DNA of 64,000 nt from Bretschneidera sinensis (lineage: Eukaryota > Streptophyta > Magnoliopsida > Brassicales > Akaniaceae). The position numbers and the translations under genes are program-made. Positions 11,638 to 21,440 of this stretch are shown here, in pieces. Location of the stretch: contig CM043700.1 in assembly GCA_023935145.1 (NCBI GenBank), forward strand, positions 136,248,828-136,312,827, read 5' to 3'. The notes under the pieces were generated by a model. It saw only the letters and a program-made list of their open reading frames with translations. It was not told the origin of the DNA and did not search any database. Positions within the stretch are counted from its first letter, which is position 1. Each line of letters starts with the position of its first letter.

Positions 11638-13575
11638 TCAAGAGTAGTGAATCAGCCTATCTTCATCTCTCATGTCCCACATTCTATACAAACCATTCTC
11701 TGATGGACATTCTTGGTTCAACAGACCACTGTAAAATTGTGATTCTAGCTGGACATTACATACTGGTTTTAAGTGTCCATTTACACTGTGCAAAACACAG
11801 TAGATTTCATTTCTTTGCTCATGTCTGGTGTCTTTGGCGATAAACTCATGGACCCTGTCACCTAGTTGAATTGAGCTACAACCAGGAACTTTTTCCATCC
11901 CCTGCTGTCTCATTGTGACCCGATAGCTCAAAGAATTTTCCCAGTGTCCAATTGAAGCACTCAAGTTTGAAATCAGCATCAAATAACCTGGATTTGAAGG
12001 ATCCAGATCCAGAATCTTTCTTGTCACCTGTTCTAACAACTCTCCATTTCCATGGATCTTACAAGAACTAAGCAAAGTGGCCCAAATCACAGCATTTGGC
12101 TTCAAATGCATACTTTCTATAAACCTGACCGCTTCTTCTAGCCTCCCTGCTCGGCCAAGAAGATCAACTATGCAACCATAATGCTCAATTCGTGGTTTGA
12201 TGTTAAACTCCTGCACCATCCGGTGAAATACGCTCTTAGCCTCTTCTACCAACCCTCCATGAGTGCATGCTGACAGAACAGCAATGAAAATAACATCATC
12301 TGGTTTAGTTCCTTCTAGACACATCCTATCAAAGAGATTCATAGCTTCTATACACTGCCCATTAACAGCTAGCCCAGAAACCATTGTTGTCCATGTAATT
12401 ATACATTTATTAGCCATCCTATTAAAAACTGTTTTCGCGTTATCCACATCTCCACATTTTGCAAACATGTCTGTCAAAGCATTGCCTAAAGGAATCGACA
12501 AGTCAATCTTGTTCTTTTTAATATAAGAATCAATCCACTTGCCATGTTCAAGAGACCCCAAATGAGAACATGCAGAGAGTACGCTGATTAAGGTAGTTTG
12601 ATCAGGCCTGCACCTGCCATCTATTAACATTCTATGAAATACAGTAAGAGCTTGATCAAACAAGTGGTTATGAACATAACCTGCAATCAAGGCATTCCAG
12701 GAGACTGCATTTTTAACTGGCATCTGATCAAAAATGCTGCTCGCAGATTCAAGATCACCAACCATGTTGTATCCTGATATCAAGGCTGTCCAAGAAACCA
12801 CAGTTTTCTCAGGCATTCTATCAAAAAAAGACTCTGCAGCTTTCATTTCACCTACCCTAACATATCCCGAAATCATGGAATTCCATGAAACCTCATTTCT
12901 CTCTGGCATCCTCTCAAAGACTAAACGAGCCAAATCCATATTCCCAGCTTTAGAAAGCCCTGAAACAACAGAATTCCACGTCACGATGTTTCTCTGAGGC
13001 ATGGACTCAAACAACCCAACTGCAGAATCAATCTCACCACGAGACATATACGCACCAATCATCGAATTCCACGAAACCACATCTTTCTCTGGCATTTCCT
13101 CAAACACCCGACATGCAAAATCCAAATTTCCGCCACATTTCGCATAGAAATCAAGAAGGGTATTTTGTACAAAAACACTAGAACCAAAACCCAACTTCAC
13201 AATCTCACCATGAATCACCATACCATCTTTCAACGCTTCAAACGATTCAAAACACCTCAAGAGAGAAGTGAAGGTAAAGCTATTAGGCATGACCATAAGC
13301 GCCTTCATTTGATAATAAAGGCGCAATGCACCTTTATGGGTCTTCTCAAAAAAGCATTTTATCATCGTATTGTAAGCAATAACATTAGGATACTGGGAAT
13401 TTTGGAATATTTTAATGGCATGATCAAGCGAAATGAACTCTGCAGAGAGAGAGAGGAGCTTTGGCAGTACAAAAGTGCTGTCTTGTAAACCGTGAATGAG
13501 AATGTGAAGATGGGTTTGCTTCAATTCTCTGATACTTTTACAGTTTTCCAATAATTTGAGCAGTTTCCGTTCCAT
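11638..13575 (-). CDS. Pentatricopeptide repeat (PPR) protein, E-type, 645 aa
   Basis: This is an intronless 645-aa frame of tandem PPR motifs of mixed P/L/S length. Signature phrases recur about every 31-35 residues (VVSWNSMI, VTWNSVVSG, VSWTALISGY, ITWTTMVSG, FIAVLSACTHGG, IVDLLGRAGRL). The C-terminus has an E-like block (NPGYLMLISNL...GMEKVPGCSSI) and a short degenerate tail with no DYW deaminase signature. PPR proteins of this class bind organellar RNA one base per repeat and mostly act in C-to-U editing in mitochondria or chloroplasts. The organelle is not evident from the N-terminus, which is rich in Lys and Leu. The gene is divergent from the PPR gene at 13844, with 268 bp between start codons. 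The target RNA is unknown. Confidence 0.93.
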   Translation of the reverse strand: MERKLLKLLENCKSIRELKQTHLHILIHGLQDSTFVLPKLLSLSAEFISLDHAIKIFQNSQYPNVIAYNTMIKCFFEKTHKGALRLYYQMKALMVMPNSFTFTSLLRCFESFEALKDGMVIHGEIVKLGFGSSVFVQNTLLDFYAKCGGNLDFACRVFEEMPEKDVVSWNSMIGAYMSRGEIDSAVGLFESMPQRNIVTWNSVVSGLSKAGNMDLARLVFERMPERNEVSWNSMISGYVRVGEMKAAESFFDRMPEKTVVSWTALISGYNMVGDLESASSIFDQMPVKNAVSWNALIAGYVHNHLFDQALTVFHRMLIDGRCRPDQTTLISVLSACSHLGSLEHGKWIDSYIKKNKIDLSIPLGNALTDMFAKCGDVDNAKTVFNRMANKCIITWTTMVSGLAVNGQCIEAMNLFDRMCLEGTKPDDVIFIAVLSACTHGGLVEEAKSVFHRMVQEFNIKPRIEHYGCIVDLLGRAGRLEEAVRFIESMHLKPNAVIWATLLSSCKIHGNGELLEQVTRKILDLDPSNPGYLMLISNLSASIGHWENSLSYRVTMRQQGMEKVPGCSSIQLGDRVHEFIAKDTRHEQRNEIYCVLHSVNGHLKPVCNVQLESQFYSGLLNQECPSENGLYRMWDMRDEDRLIHYS

Positions 13576-13843
13576 TGGGTCACTCGAAAAAAGTGAAAGC
13601 AGTTATTCTCGTTGCTTCTTTATAAGCGTAAAAACTAAGAGGGGCATTTACGTTATTATGTAGACTTCCATGGGAATTTTTTACACTACCTTAAATTTAA
13701 TGATTACAGTCTAACACCACCACAGTCCACGAGATCTTCTTGCGATTTATTAAAACACAATTATTCCTCTGATTCTTCTATTTCTGTTGAGTTACCCTCC
13801 AAGTTTACAGTTGAAACTGTGAGAACAAAAGAGATTCTAAGGG
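13576..13843. promoter_or_regulatory. Shared intergenic promoter of two divergent PPR genes
   Basis: Only 268 bp separate the two start codons, so both 5' UTRs and promoters must lie here. A TTTATAAG word near 13619 could act as a core element, but no convincing TATA box is placed for either gene. TATA-less promoters are usual for PPR genes. Confidence 0.5.
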
Positions 13844-15571
13844 ATGAGAATAACAAGATTGCTCCAAAGCCCACAAGAACTCACAAGCTACCCTCAACAA
13901 GAAAACCACAATAGACAACAAAATCACCAAAACCAGAGCCTAACACATCCAAATTTCCACGAACAAAACTCTGAATTTTGCCCAAATAAATCATACCCAA
14001 ATGAACTAAATTGGTCTAACCTTATACGGAAACACGTCTCTCAAGGATCACCAAGAAAAGCCCTTGTTGTATACAACCAAATTCGCCAGAAAGGATCCTA
14101 CATTTTAGGTTCAATCCCTTTGATTTTCAAGGCTTGTGCTTCTATTTCAAGTCTTAATTATGGAAAAGCATTGCACGCTGAATCGATCAAAACCGGAGTT
14201 GACTTTGATGTGATGATAGGTACCTCATTGGTTGATATGTATGCTAAATGTGGTGATATCGTTGCTTCTAGCAAAGTGTTTGATCATATGCCTGAAAGAA
14301 ATGCAGTAACGTGGAATGCGATGATTGGTGGGTACTTGAGGAATGGAGATACAAAATCTGCATCGGTTTTATTTGAAAAGATGCCGACGAGAACTGCAGT
14401 GACTTGGATTGAGATGATTGATGGGCTTGCAAGGAGAGGAGATACTGTTGAAGCCAGGGGTTTGTTCAACAGAACTCCTGCTGAGTTGAAAAATGTAGTG
14501 ACATGGACTGTGATGGTTGAGGGATACACAAGCAATGGGGAGATGGAGGCGGCAAGGGAACTTTTTGAGGAGATGCCGGAAAGGAATTTCTTCGTATGGT
14601 CATCTATGATTTCTGGCTATTGCAAGAGAGGTGATGTGAAGGAGGCCAGGGCTATTTTCCACCGAATTCCTATTCGGAATTTTGTGAATTGGAATTCATT
14701 GATTTCTGGGTACTCGCAAAATGGATTCTGTGAGGAAGCTCTGGAAGCATTTGAAAAAATGCAAGCTGAAGGGTTTGAGCCGGATGAAGTTACAGTTGTT
14801 AGCGTTTTATCTGCTTGTGCCCAGTTGGGTCAGTTGGATGCTGGTAAAAAGATCCACTGTTTGATAAATAACAGGGGGATAAAGCTTAACCAGTTCGTTA
14901 TGAGTTCATTAGTTGACATGTATGCTAAGTGTGGAGATTTAACCAATGCGAGATTGATTTTCGATGGAATGTTCCAGAGGAACCATGCCTGTTGGAATGC
15001 TATGATTTTAGGTTTCGCCATTCATGGACAAAGCGAAGAGGCTTTTGAGTTTTTTAAAAGAATGGAAGATTCAAATGAGCAGCCTGATGAAATCACATTT
15101 CTCTCTGTTTTATTAGCTTGTACACATGGAGGTTTTGTAGATGAAGGTTTAGAAATTTTCTCCAGGATAGAGAAATATGGTTTGACACCAGGCGTCAAGC
15201 ATTATGGATGCCTGGTTGACCTGTTGGGACGTTCAGGGAGACTAAAAGAGGCTTATGATTTGGTAAAAAAAATGCCAATGAAACCAAATGAAACAGTTTG
15301 GGGCGCTCTTCTTGGAGCCTGCCGGATTCATTCCGACACAGTTATGGTAGAACAGGTGATGGAAGAGGTTGGCACACTGGATCATTTCATGAATTCTGGC
15401 AATGATTCTCATTATGTGCTAGTGTCGAGTTTATATGCTGCTTCTGATAGATGGGAAAAGGCTGAAAAGATGAGGATGGTCATGGTGAATAAGGGACTTC
15501 AAAAGACTCCAGGGTACAGTTCAGTTATAATCAGCGAAACTGAGCAACAGTTCAGTACCAGTATTAGCTAA
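13844..15571 (+). CDS. PPR protein, PLS/E-type, 575 aa (At3g21470-like)
   Basis: This is an intronless 575-aa frame. After a low-complexity Gln/Asn-rich leader (about residues 1-60), it carries PPR units with phrases such as LVDMYAKCGD, TWNAMIGGYL, VTWTVMVEGY, VWSSMISGYC, VNWNSLISGY and CLVDLLGRSGRL. An E-like tail (YVLVSSLYAASDRWEKAEKM, then a GLQKTPGYSSV end) follows and there is no DYW domain. From memory the wording, including an IRKHVSQGSPRKAL block at about residues 63-76, matches Arabidopsis At3g21470. It is probably an organellar RNA-binding protein with a role in processing or editing; the target is unknown. The last 324 bp of the frame lie inside a 344-bp tandem duplication. Confidence 0.93.
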   Translation: MRITRLLQSPQELTSYPQQENHNRQQNHQNQSLTHPNFHEQNSEFCPNKSYPNELNWSNLIRKHVSQGSPRKALVVYNQIRQKGSYILGSIPLIFKACASISSLNYGKALHAESIKTGVDFDVMIGTSLVDMYAKCGDIVASSKVFDHMPERNAVTWNAMIGGYLRNGDTKSASVLFEKMPTRTAVTWIEMIDGLARRGDTVEARGLFNRTPAELKNVVTWTVMVEGYTSNGEMEAARELFEEMPERNFFVWSSMISGYCKRGDVKEARAIFHRIPIRNFVNWNSLISGYSQNGFCEEALEAFEKMQAEGFEPDEVTVVSVLSACAQLGQLDAGKKIHCLINNRGIKLNQFVMSSLVDMYAKCGDLTNARLIFDGMFQRNHACWNAMILGFAIHGQSEEAFEFFKRMEDSNEQPDEITFLSVLLACTHGGFVDEGLEIFSRIEKYGLTPGVKHYGCLVDLLGRSGRLKEAYDLVKKMPMKPNETVWGALLGACRIHSDTVMVEQVMEEVGTLDHFMNSGNDSHYVLVSSLYAASDRWEKAEKMRMVMVNKGLQKTPGYSSVIISETEQQFSTSIS

Positions 15572-15591
15572 TTGTCAGATGTTCATTGAGT

Positions 15592-15935
15592 GAGGCTTAT
15601 GATTTGGTAAAGAAAATGCAAATGAAACCAAATGAAACAGTTTGGGGCGCTCTTCTTGGAGCCTGCTGGATTCATTCCGACACAGTTATGGTAGAACAGG
15701 TGATGGAAGAGGTTGGCACACTGGATCATTTCATGAATTCTGGCGATGATTCTCATTATGTGCTGGTGTCGAGTTTATATGCTGCTTCTGATAGATGGGA
15801 AAAGGCTGAAAAGATGAGGATGGTCATGGTGAATAAGGGACTTCAAAAGACTCTAGGGTGCAGTACAGTTATAGTCAGCGAAACTGAGCAACAGTTCAGT
15901 ACCAGTATTAGCTAATTGTCAGCTGTTCATTGAGT
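15592..15935 (+). pseudogene. Tandem 344-bp duplicate of the PPR gene 3' end
   Basis: Positions 15592-15935 repeat 15248-15591 with only scattered substitutions (for example GCCTGCCGG to GCCTGCTGG) and no visible indel. The copy keeps the reading frame of the original, so its frame runs to the equivalent SIS-stop at 15915. It starts in the middle of a PPR unit, has no ATG of its own and follows the stop of the intact gene. It is therefore a non-translated tail fragment, or 3' UTR of the upstream gene. The high identity implies a recent event. Confidence 0.9.
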
Positions 15936-16378
15936 GACACAAAAGATTACAGAAGGATGTCTTGTGCCACCATTTCACCAGAAATAAAGAGAAATATTTC
16001 TTGATCCACCAGCTCTGATTTTCAATCCAGTAAGGGCACCATTTCCTCTGGACCATGATGAACTGTAGAGAAATGTGTCCGACAGAATCTGTTGTAATGG
16101 TTGTTAAGAATGCAAATGCAGAGCAGTTGAACCCTAGAAGATTTCTTCTTACATTGATTAAACTAATTGGAGGTAACTCTGAGAGAACATATCCTTAAAA
16201 TTTGATCTGAGCAAAAGTTACACTGTAAATACAATCCTCTCTTGTAGATGCTCAAGGTATACATACTTTTGAATTGAACTTGATTGCGCTGTAAAAGCTG
16301 TTGTTGCAAAATACAATATAGCAAAGAAGAAAAATTGCATACTATTTCTGTTCTACCTCAATTTGTATAAGTTCTCAA
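15936..16378. other. Intergenic between convergent PPR and PPD4 genes
   Basis: These 443 bp hold the 3' ends of two convergent genes. The PPR 3' UTR probably extends into it, with an AATAAA at about 15982. No separate gene is visible. Confidence 0.5.
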
Positions 16379-18117
16379 CTAGACAACACGAAAGGACTCC
16401 GCTATCCTCTTCAAATCCTTGTAGTGCCTCTTCCATTGAAGACCTAAAAAAATCACAGCAAAATATTATTTATAGATATTAGTTATAGCTTGGATTCTTC
16501 TTAGTGTATTATATGAAACATTTTAAGATAGAAAAAAAAATATATCCATACCACTTCCAGTTACACTGAACAAGTAAAAGCGATTTCCTGCTGCAGTTGC
16601 AGTGATCAGTACATGAGGTGGCTCTAGCTCATACTGGTAATATTTTCTGCCGGAGTACTCTGCAACATTAATGCTCATAACCTTCCCTTCTACATTTTCA
16701 CCTATGACTTCTGGTCCAAATGCACTAATCACCTTCTCCGGCGGTCCAATCTTTTCAATTGTAGCATTGTCACCAAGATCTACATATCATAACACAACCA
16801 TGATTAAAATGCGAATGACTAAATAAAGACTTCTAAATTATGTGAAGATTGAGAGTGTGGAAATTGTGCCGCTAGAGAGCAAAGAATCAGTAAGGGCCAA
16901 ATCTATGGTAACTTGCCTTAAAACAAGTCACTTCAGAAATTGTTGCATTTTGCCGAAATTTGGGTTATGTTTGGTGACACTCTTACATTTGGTGGTAAAC
17001 TGGTTATACCACTAAATATAATCCCAAAAAAATGTTTTTTAAACCATAAATGGAAACTCAAGCTAGGCCAAACAATACCTAATCAGAGGGAGAAAAGAAA
17101 GAGAGCGGTGGGGGGGGGGGGGGGGGGGGGGGGGCGCTTACTGTCTGCAAATCTGAGGACAGGAGCAACAATGATAGACAAACGTCCTTCCTTTTGACTA
17201 GCAAATCTCAAGTCGATCTCTGTGCCACCTAGATCTGCAATTGATACTGGAACCTGGTACACATACAAGTAAAATAATTAGAAAATTTTATTAAGGTGAA
17301 ATTCATGGGAGAAGACGATATTTAAAGATATTCATACAATATTCAAATCTTTCATGTGATTAAGCAGCCTCTAAATAGCTTAAGAAGAGTATGAAGTTCA
17401 GGCTGAGTAAATAAAATTTACCTCCTCCCAATCTTGAGGCACAGAAAAGAGATAAGGGATGATTGGACTCCATCCAACACCATGCCCTCCAGATTTCTCA
17501 TCTGGTCTACGATAAGTCCTCCAACCTGTCTGAGCATATCTTCCCCAATTTAACGATGATGGAGAGAAGAAAAACAGATCATTTCCTATTTTTAGTTTCA
17601 GATGCTTAGCATCTTTAAGCTCCTCTAATAGTAAATGGAAGAATTAATGATATTGAAATAGCTTTTCTTTGTGAATTATAAATCAAATATTAAGCTTCAA
17701 TTCAAGACCCATCTTCTCATTTCAATAAAATCATTGATTAATTACAGAGAAAAAGATAGTTAAAACTAAAAGAGCTAATTAATATAAGAACCAACCTTGT
17801 TCATCAGGTTCAGAGAGACCAGGAATTCTCCCTGCAAGAGGGCCTTGTTTGACAACAGACAATCCTTCCCCTGAAAATCCCAGAAGAGTAGTGGATGAAG
17901 CTAATGAAATCCCAGAAACTAGAACTGACCTTCTATTAATCAAAACCCGAGAGGATTCCTCAATTTCTCTATCAACCAAACCACTTGCTGATCTTGAACA
18001 TGCTACGAAAGTTTTTACTCTTGAAATACCATTTTCTAGTTGCAAACTGTGACAACGAACTATTTGCTGGTGATGATATATCCCAGAAAAGCTACTGCAG
18101 CAAGTGATTAATCCCAT
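16379..18117 (-). CDS. PPD4: PsbP domain-containing protein 4, chloroplast thylakoid lumen, 276 aa
   Basis: Five coding exons: 18117-17796, 17525-17422, 17253-17142, 16779-16552 and 16443-16379, with phases that join to a 276-aa protein. Residues 1-60 look like a stromal transit peptide (Ser/Arg-rich). RR at 62-63 followed by a hydrophobic run (VLVSGISLASS) is a Tat-type lumen-targeting signal. The mature part has the PsbP-fold blocks VVKQGPLAGR, PDEQGWRTYRRP, PVSIADLGGTEIDLRFAS, FGPEVIGENVEGKV and ELEPPHVLITATAAGNR, ending KRIAESFRVV. These match Arabidopsis PPD4. PsbP-domain lumen proteins assist photosystem assembly or electron flow; the exact role of PPD4 is not settled. The third donor (GTAAGCG) is followed at once by a 25-C tract on the sense strand. 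Confidence 0.93.
17110..17134 (+). repeat. Homopolymer G25 tract in PPD4 intron 3
   Basis: There are twenty-five consecutive G on the plus strand, which is C25 on the PPD4 sense strand. The run begins one base after GTAAGCG, the 5' splice site at 17141-17135. Long G homopolymers are rare in plant nuclear DNA and are prone to length error in sequencing. Confidence 0.9.
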
Positions 18118-18690
18118 TTTCTATAAAACCTAAAAAATGGTAGAGAAATGCGTCTGAAAATACTAAGTAGTAACAAGAGTTGAGAGCAGAAATTCAACCA
18201 GAAAAAAATTTGGTTCCTCCAAGAAATAAAAGACCAACAAGAGCTTATGTATTTCTCTTACACTATAATAAATCAAATGAATTTTCTTTTACTGAAGAAG
18301 GTTATAGAAGTAGTGGACGTGGCGTCATAGCTGTTCATGGTTCAGATTCTTTCTGATAGAATATCATCATTTTGTCAAACACGTGGCATAATTTTTTTAT
18401 TTAAAAAGTTTAGGTCGTGTTTTATTATAGAAAATGTTTTATTTTTATAATTTTTTTAATAATTTACATATATTTAACATAATTTCAAAACATTTTTTAC
18501 TTTTCATCTGTTTAATATAATTTTAAAAATACATTCTTTCTTTTTGTTTTTTAATTTTTTAATATTATGTTAAAAGTATATATAAAAAATATTGTTTTAA
18601 ATTTTTTATAAAAGGTATACTTGAAAAAAAAAAAAAATTTCGCAATCAAGCATATTTTATGCTTTTTGATAACCAATTTCATATATGTAT
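18118..18690. other. PPD4 upstream region and AT-rich spacer
   Basis: The minus-strand promoter and 5' UTR of PPD4 should lie in roughly 18118-18350; no clear TATA box was placed. From 18400 on, the DNA is AT-rich with T and A runs and no gene. Confidence 0.4.
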
Positions 18691-18699
18691 CCAAATTAA

Positions 18700-18910
18700 A
18701 TAATTGAGTACATTAATTGATCTCAATTGAATTTATAATTTAACATAAACATTCTAAATATAAAAATTCATTTGTAAATGATTTTTTTTTATTTATTTTT
18801 TTCTAATTTCATTTGATTTGTAAACGGAGTGTAATAAAGTGTAGAGTTTATTTACAAATGAATTGACCACGTATTGATTTGCTAACAAAAGTGTTGAACA
18901 AGTAAAATTG
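18700..18910 (-). mobile_element. Partial copy of an ATTCATTTGTAAATGAAT-rich MITE family
   Basis: In reverse complement this segment matches parts of the element at 39385-40340. Shared pieces include ACAAATGAATTTTTAT, TTGAGATCAA(C/T)TAA and the block around CGTG(G/A)TCAATTCATTTG. The two copies are in opposite orientation. This one is shorter and probably internally deleted. Confidence 0.55.
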
Positions 18911-19110
18911 AATAAAAGTTAAGGTTTTATAAAACTAAAATGACAAAATTATTTGTCTTTAATTATTACTATTTCTTTATTTATAATGCTTTCTATTATA
19001 TTTGGTTTTCTCGATCTCTGTTTTTTTTAAAGTCTCTTCTCCATCTAGATTATAAATTAAATAAATAAAAACATAATACTTTTAGATTTTAACCTTTTAA
19101 TCTCATCACC

Positions 19111-19529
19111 AGAGGTGATCAAACATCGGACCAAATTGGGTTTGAGCTGACCTTTATATCAAAATCTAAGCCCACGAGTTATGTAGAATCGAGTCTATTT
19201 TAAATCAGGTTTTATTTCATTTCAAAAGCTTCTTGATATATTTCTTTTAAAAAATATATCTTATCATTTTTATCATTAAAACTTAAATAAATACTTTTAC
19301 ACATATTTTATTTAAAAAGATAAATTATTTAAATTTACATATTTATGGAAATAATTTTATTATTATAATGTTACAATTTTTACTTTATGTATTAAAATAT
19401 AAATACATATTATCTTCGGGTCAAACCGAACTTAAGTTTAATGCACAATTTAAAATTTTGTTTTCTTCAAATCTACAAAATTTAAATTGGATCGAATCAA
19501 GCTCATGTCATCGAATCGTGATCACCTCT
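19111..19529. mobile_element. MITE-like element with 11-bp inverted ends, 419 bp
   Basis: AGAGGTGATCA at 19111-19121 is exactly inverted at 19519-19529. The interior contains GGGTTTGAGCTGACC and GGGTCAAACCGAAC near the ends and is AT-rich in the middle, with no coding frame. A target duplication is not clear. Confidence 0.6.
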
Positions 19530-20285
19530 ACCCATGTTTAAGATTATAAATTTGTAAAAAAGAAAAATTATCAATCACTCATCCGTTATTGTTACTAAAC
19601 CTAAATTAATGATATCAGAAAGCTTTGATTTTTTACTAACCAATTTGCTATCAAACAGTTAGATGCCTGTGAAGAATTAACTTAAATTTGAAAAATCAGT
19701 CACAGTTCAGTTAGATTTTACAAAAACAAAATAAACTAAGGATGTTTGGCATCTTAAGTTCTTAACCACTATACAACTTGATTTTGGATTATCTCCCAAC
19801 AACTCTCCCATTTCCTCGAGAGATTATTGTTTAGATGTTGTCCATAAAATTCTTCTAATCAAATATATTTTTCATTGTCATATATCTTTTAAAATTTAAC
19901 AGCAAAGAGTTGCTTCGATCTCAAAAATTACGTGAATAACGTATAGGAAGGATTTCTTTCCAATTCTTTTTGCTTTACTTGTTTTTTTAATGGTTTTTTC
20001 CTTGTTTTTAAATAAAATAATAAAATACAAATATCATAAATAAACCATTATTTTGAACCACTTGTCACTTTTCATTCGTTATATTAGTAAAATAAAAAAT
20101 ATATTAATTTAACTTCTAACGAGTAATAATTTAGTTAGTTTCTGCCAATTTAAATTATATATAATATTTTTTAATGCTTAAGATAGCACCGAATATTAAC
20201 GTATTTAATTCTACCGTGAACTTAATATTCATTTCAATTTATTTTTATAAATAAACGAAACCAAAAAAAACAACAAAAGAAAGGG
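19530..20285. other. AT-rich spacer, no gene seen
   Basis: No open frame, RNA gene or clear repeat end was recognised between the MITE at 19111-19529 and the LINE remnant that starts near 20290. Confidence 0.4.
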
Positions 20286-20289
20286 AAAA

Positions 20290-21440
20290 AAAATTCAGAG
20301 ACTAAGCCCCCCCTTGGGAAAGAAACACCCATGGCATATGCTAGCATCAGAGAATGAAGCTCCGGTAGAAGGGATGATAGAATATGAGCATCCAAAGTAT
20401 CAACACCTGTCTTTAACAGTAGATCAGCACAACCATTGCCCTCACGAAGAACATATTGCATCTTGCAAGACCAGTCCCTAGCTAGCAAATCTCAGCAGTC
20501 TTGAATGAGGGCACTGTTGATGCCGCATACTGTTGGTGCTGACGTGACATGAGCTCGGACGTTGGTGCGGCTTTGGTGAGGACATGGCCTGGACGTTGGT
20601 GACGTGGCCTGGGTGAGGACTCGACCTGGACCCTGCACAAGTGACAGGGATGAACTGAAGACCCTCGGAAGGAAGGGAGGCGGAGACCTCCGAGGACGCT
20701 CCGAAGCTTAAGTTAGCAAGGATTTGAAGGTGAAGCCGGGGGTTCGAAAAAGGAACCGAGGGCTTAAGTAAATCAAGTATAAGTGTGTGTGTATCAATCT
20801 GTCTGGCGAAGTCCATACCGCAGGGCGACCGTAGGGTGGCTGCAGGGCTAGGAGGTCGTAGGGTAGCTGCTGGAAGGCAGTAGGGTGGCTGGTGGCTGCA
20901 GGGTGTCAAGTCATAGGGGGGAATCCGGGCGCAGGTTTGTCGGGTCATCCTTCATGGGCTTGGAGATTTTGCGGGGCCAAAGGGGATGTTGGCAGCTTGT
21001 CTGGGCTGGAGGGTCATTGGATCAGAACGCTACTTGGGCTGGGGAGTTTAGTTGGGTTTCTTATTGGGTTGGAGCATCTTGTCGGGCCTGAGGCTTATTT
21101 GGACTGGACCGCTTTGGTGGATCTGGTGCTTATTTGGGCTGGAGTATTTTGGGCCATATTAGGCACCATTCGGATTCAATACTGTATCCCCTGAGTGCAG
21201 AATGTGGAGGACCATCAACGCATCTAGTTCACAAATGAGTTGTTTATAGCCCAGCGACCAAGCTGGCAGTAAACTCGGCGAAGGGCTTCTAACTCAGCAA
21301 CCAGATTATTAGAGAACCCAAAACTTGCAGCCAACAGCCTGAAGAGCTTCTAATAGCTCTGCCCGGATTGCCTCGACACGCAACCATCCGTATTTAATTT
21401 AACCCCATCCTTCAGGAGGAGGAGTCCAAGAGATAAATTG
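20290..21440 (-). pseudogene. LINE (L1-type) RNase H-domain remnant, split by an insertion
   Basis: Read on the minus strand, the right part (about 21430-21167) has the plant LINE RNase H phrases WTPPPEGW, a shifted KLNTDG, LVAELEALRR and CELDALMVLHILHSG. The left part (about 20514-20330) has ALIQDC, DLLARDW, MQYVLREGNGCADLL. Several frameshifts and an in-frame stop before DLLARDW make it a dead copy. A foreign block at 20515-21161 sits between the parts. When that block and one copy of its target duplication are ignored, the frame reads straight across the join. The reverse transcriptase part is not recognisable next to it. Confidence 0.8.
20515..21161. mobile_element. 647-bp GC-richer insertion in the LINE remnant, with 5-bp target duplication
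   Basis: The block is flanked by GGCAC at 20510-20514 and GGCAC at 21162-21166. It begins TGTTGATG and ends CCATATTA. It is visibly richer in G+C than its surroundings and has repeated GACGTTGGTG, GTGACGTGGCCTGG and GGCTGCAGGG words. A 5-bp duplication and a TG start are consistent with a solo LTR, although the 3' end is TA rather than CA. Open frames inside have no recognisable protein family. Confidence 0.65.

Noticed and set aside
12263..13488. Several plus-strand frames of about 90-110 aa opposite the first PPR gene
   Set aside because: They are antisense shadows of a strong, conserved PPR reading frame.
15586..15915. 109-aa frame as an independent gene
   Set aside because: It begins at a TTG, not an ATG, and is the duplicated tail of the upstream PPR gene.
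16940..17268. Poly-Gly and poly-Pro proteins across the G25 tract
   Set aside because: They are translations of an intronic homopolymer; the reading runs across a PPD4 exon-intron border.
20478..21194. 156-aa minus and 100-aa plus frames in the GC-rich block
   Set aside because: No recognisable domain; the block is a transposon-like insertion and its higher G+C content lengthens chance frames.
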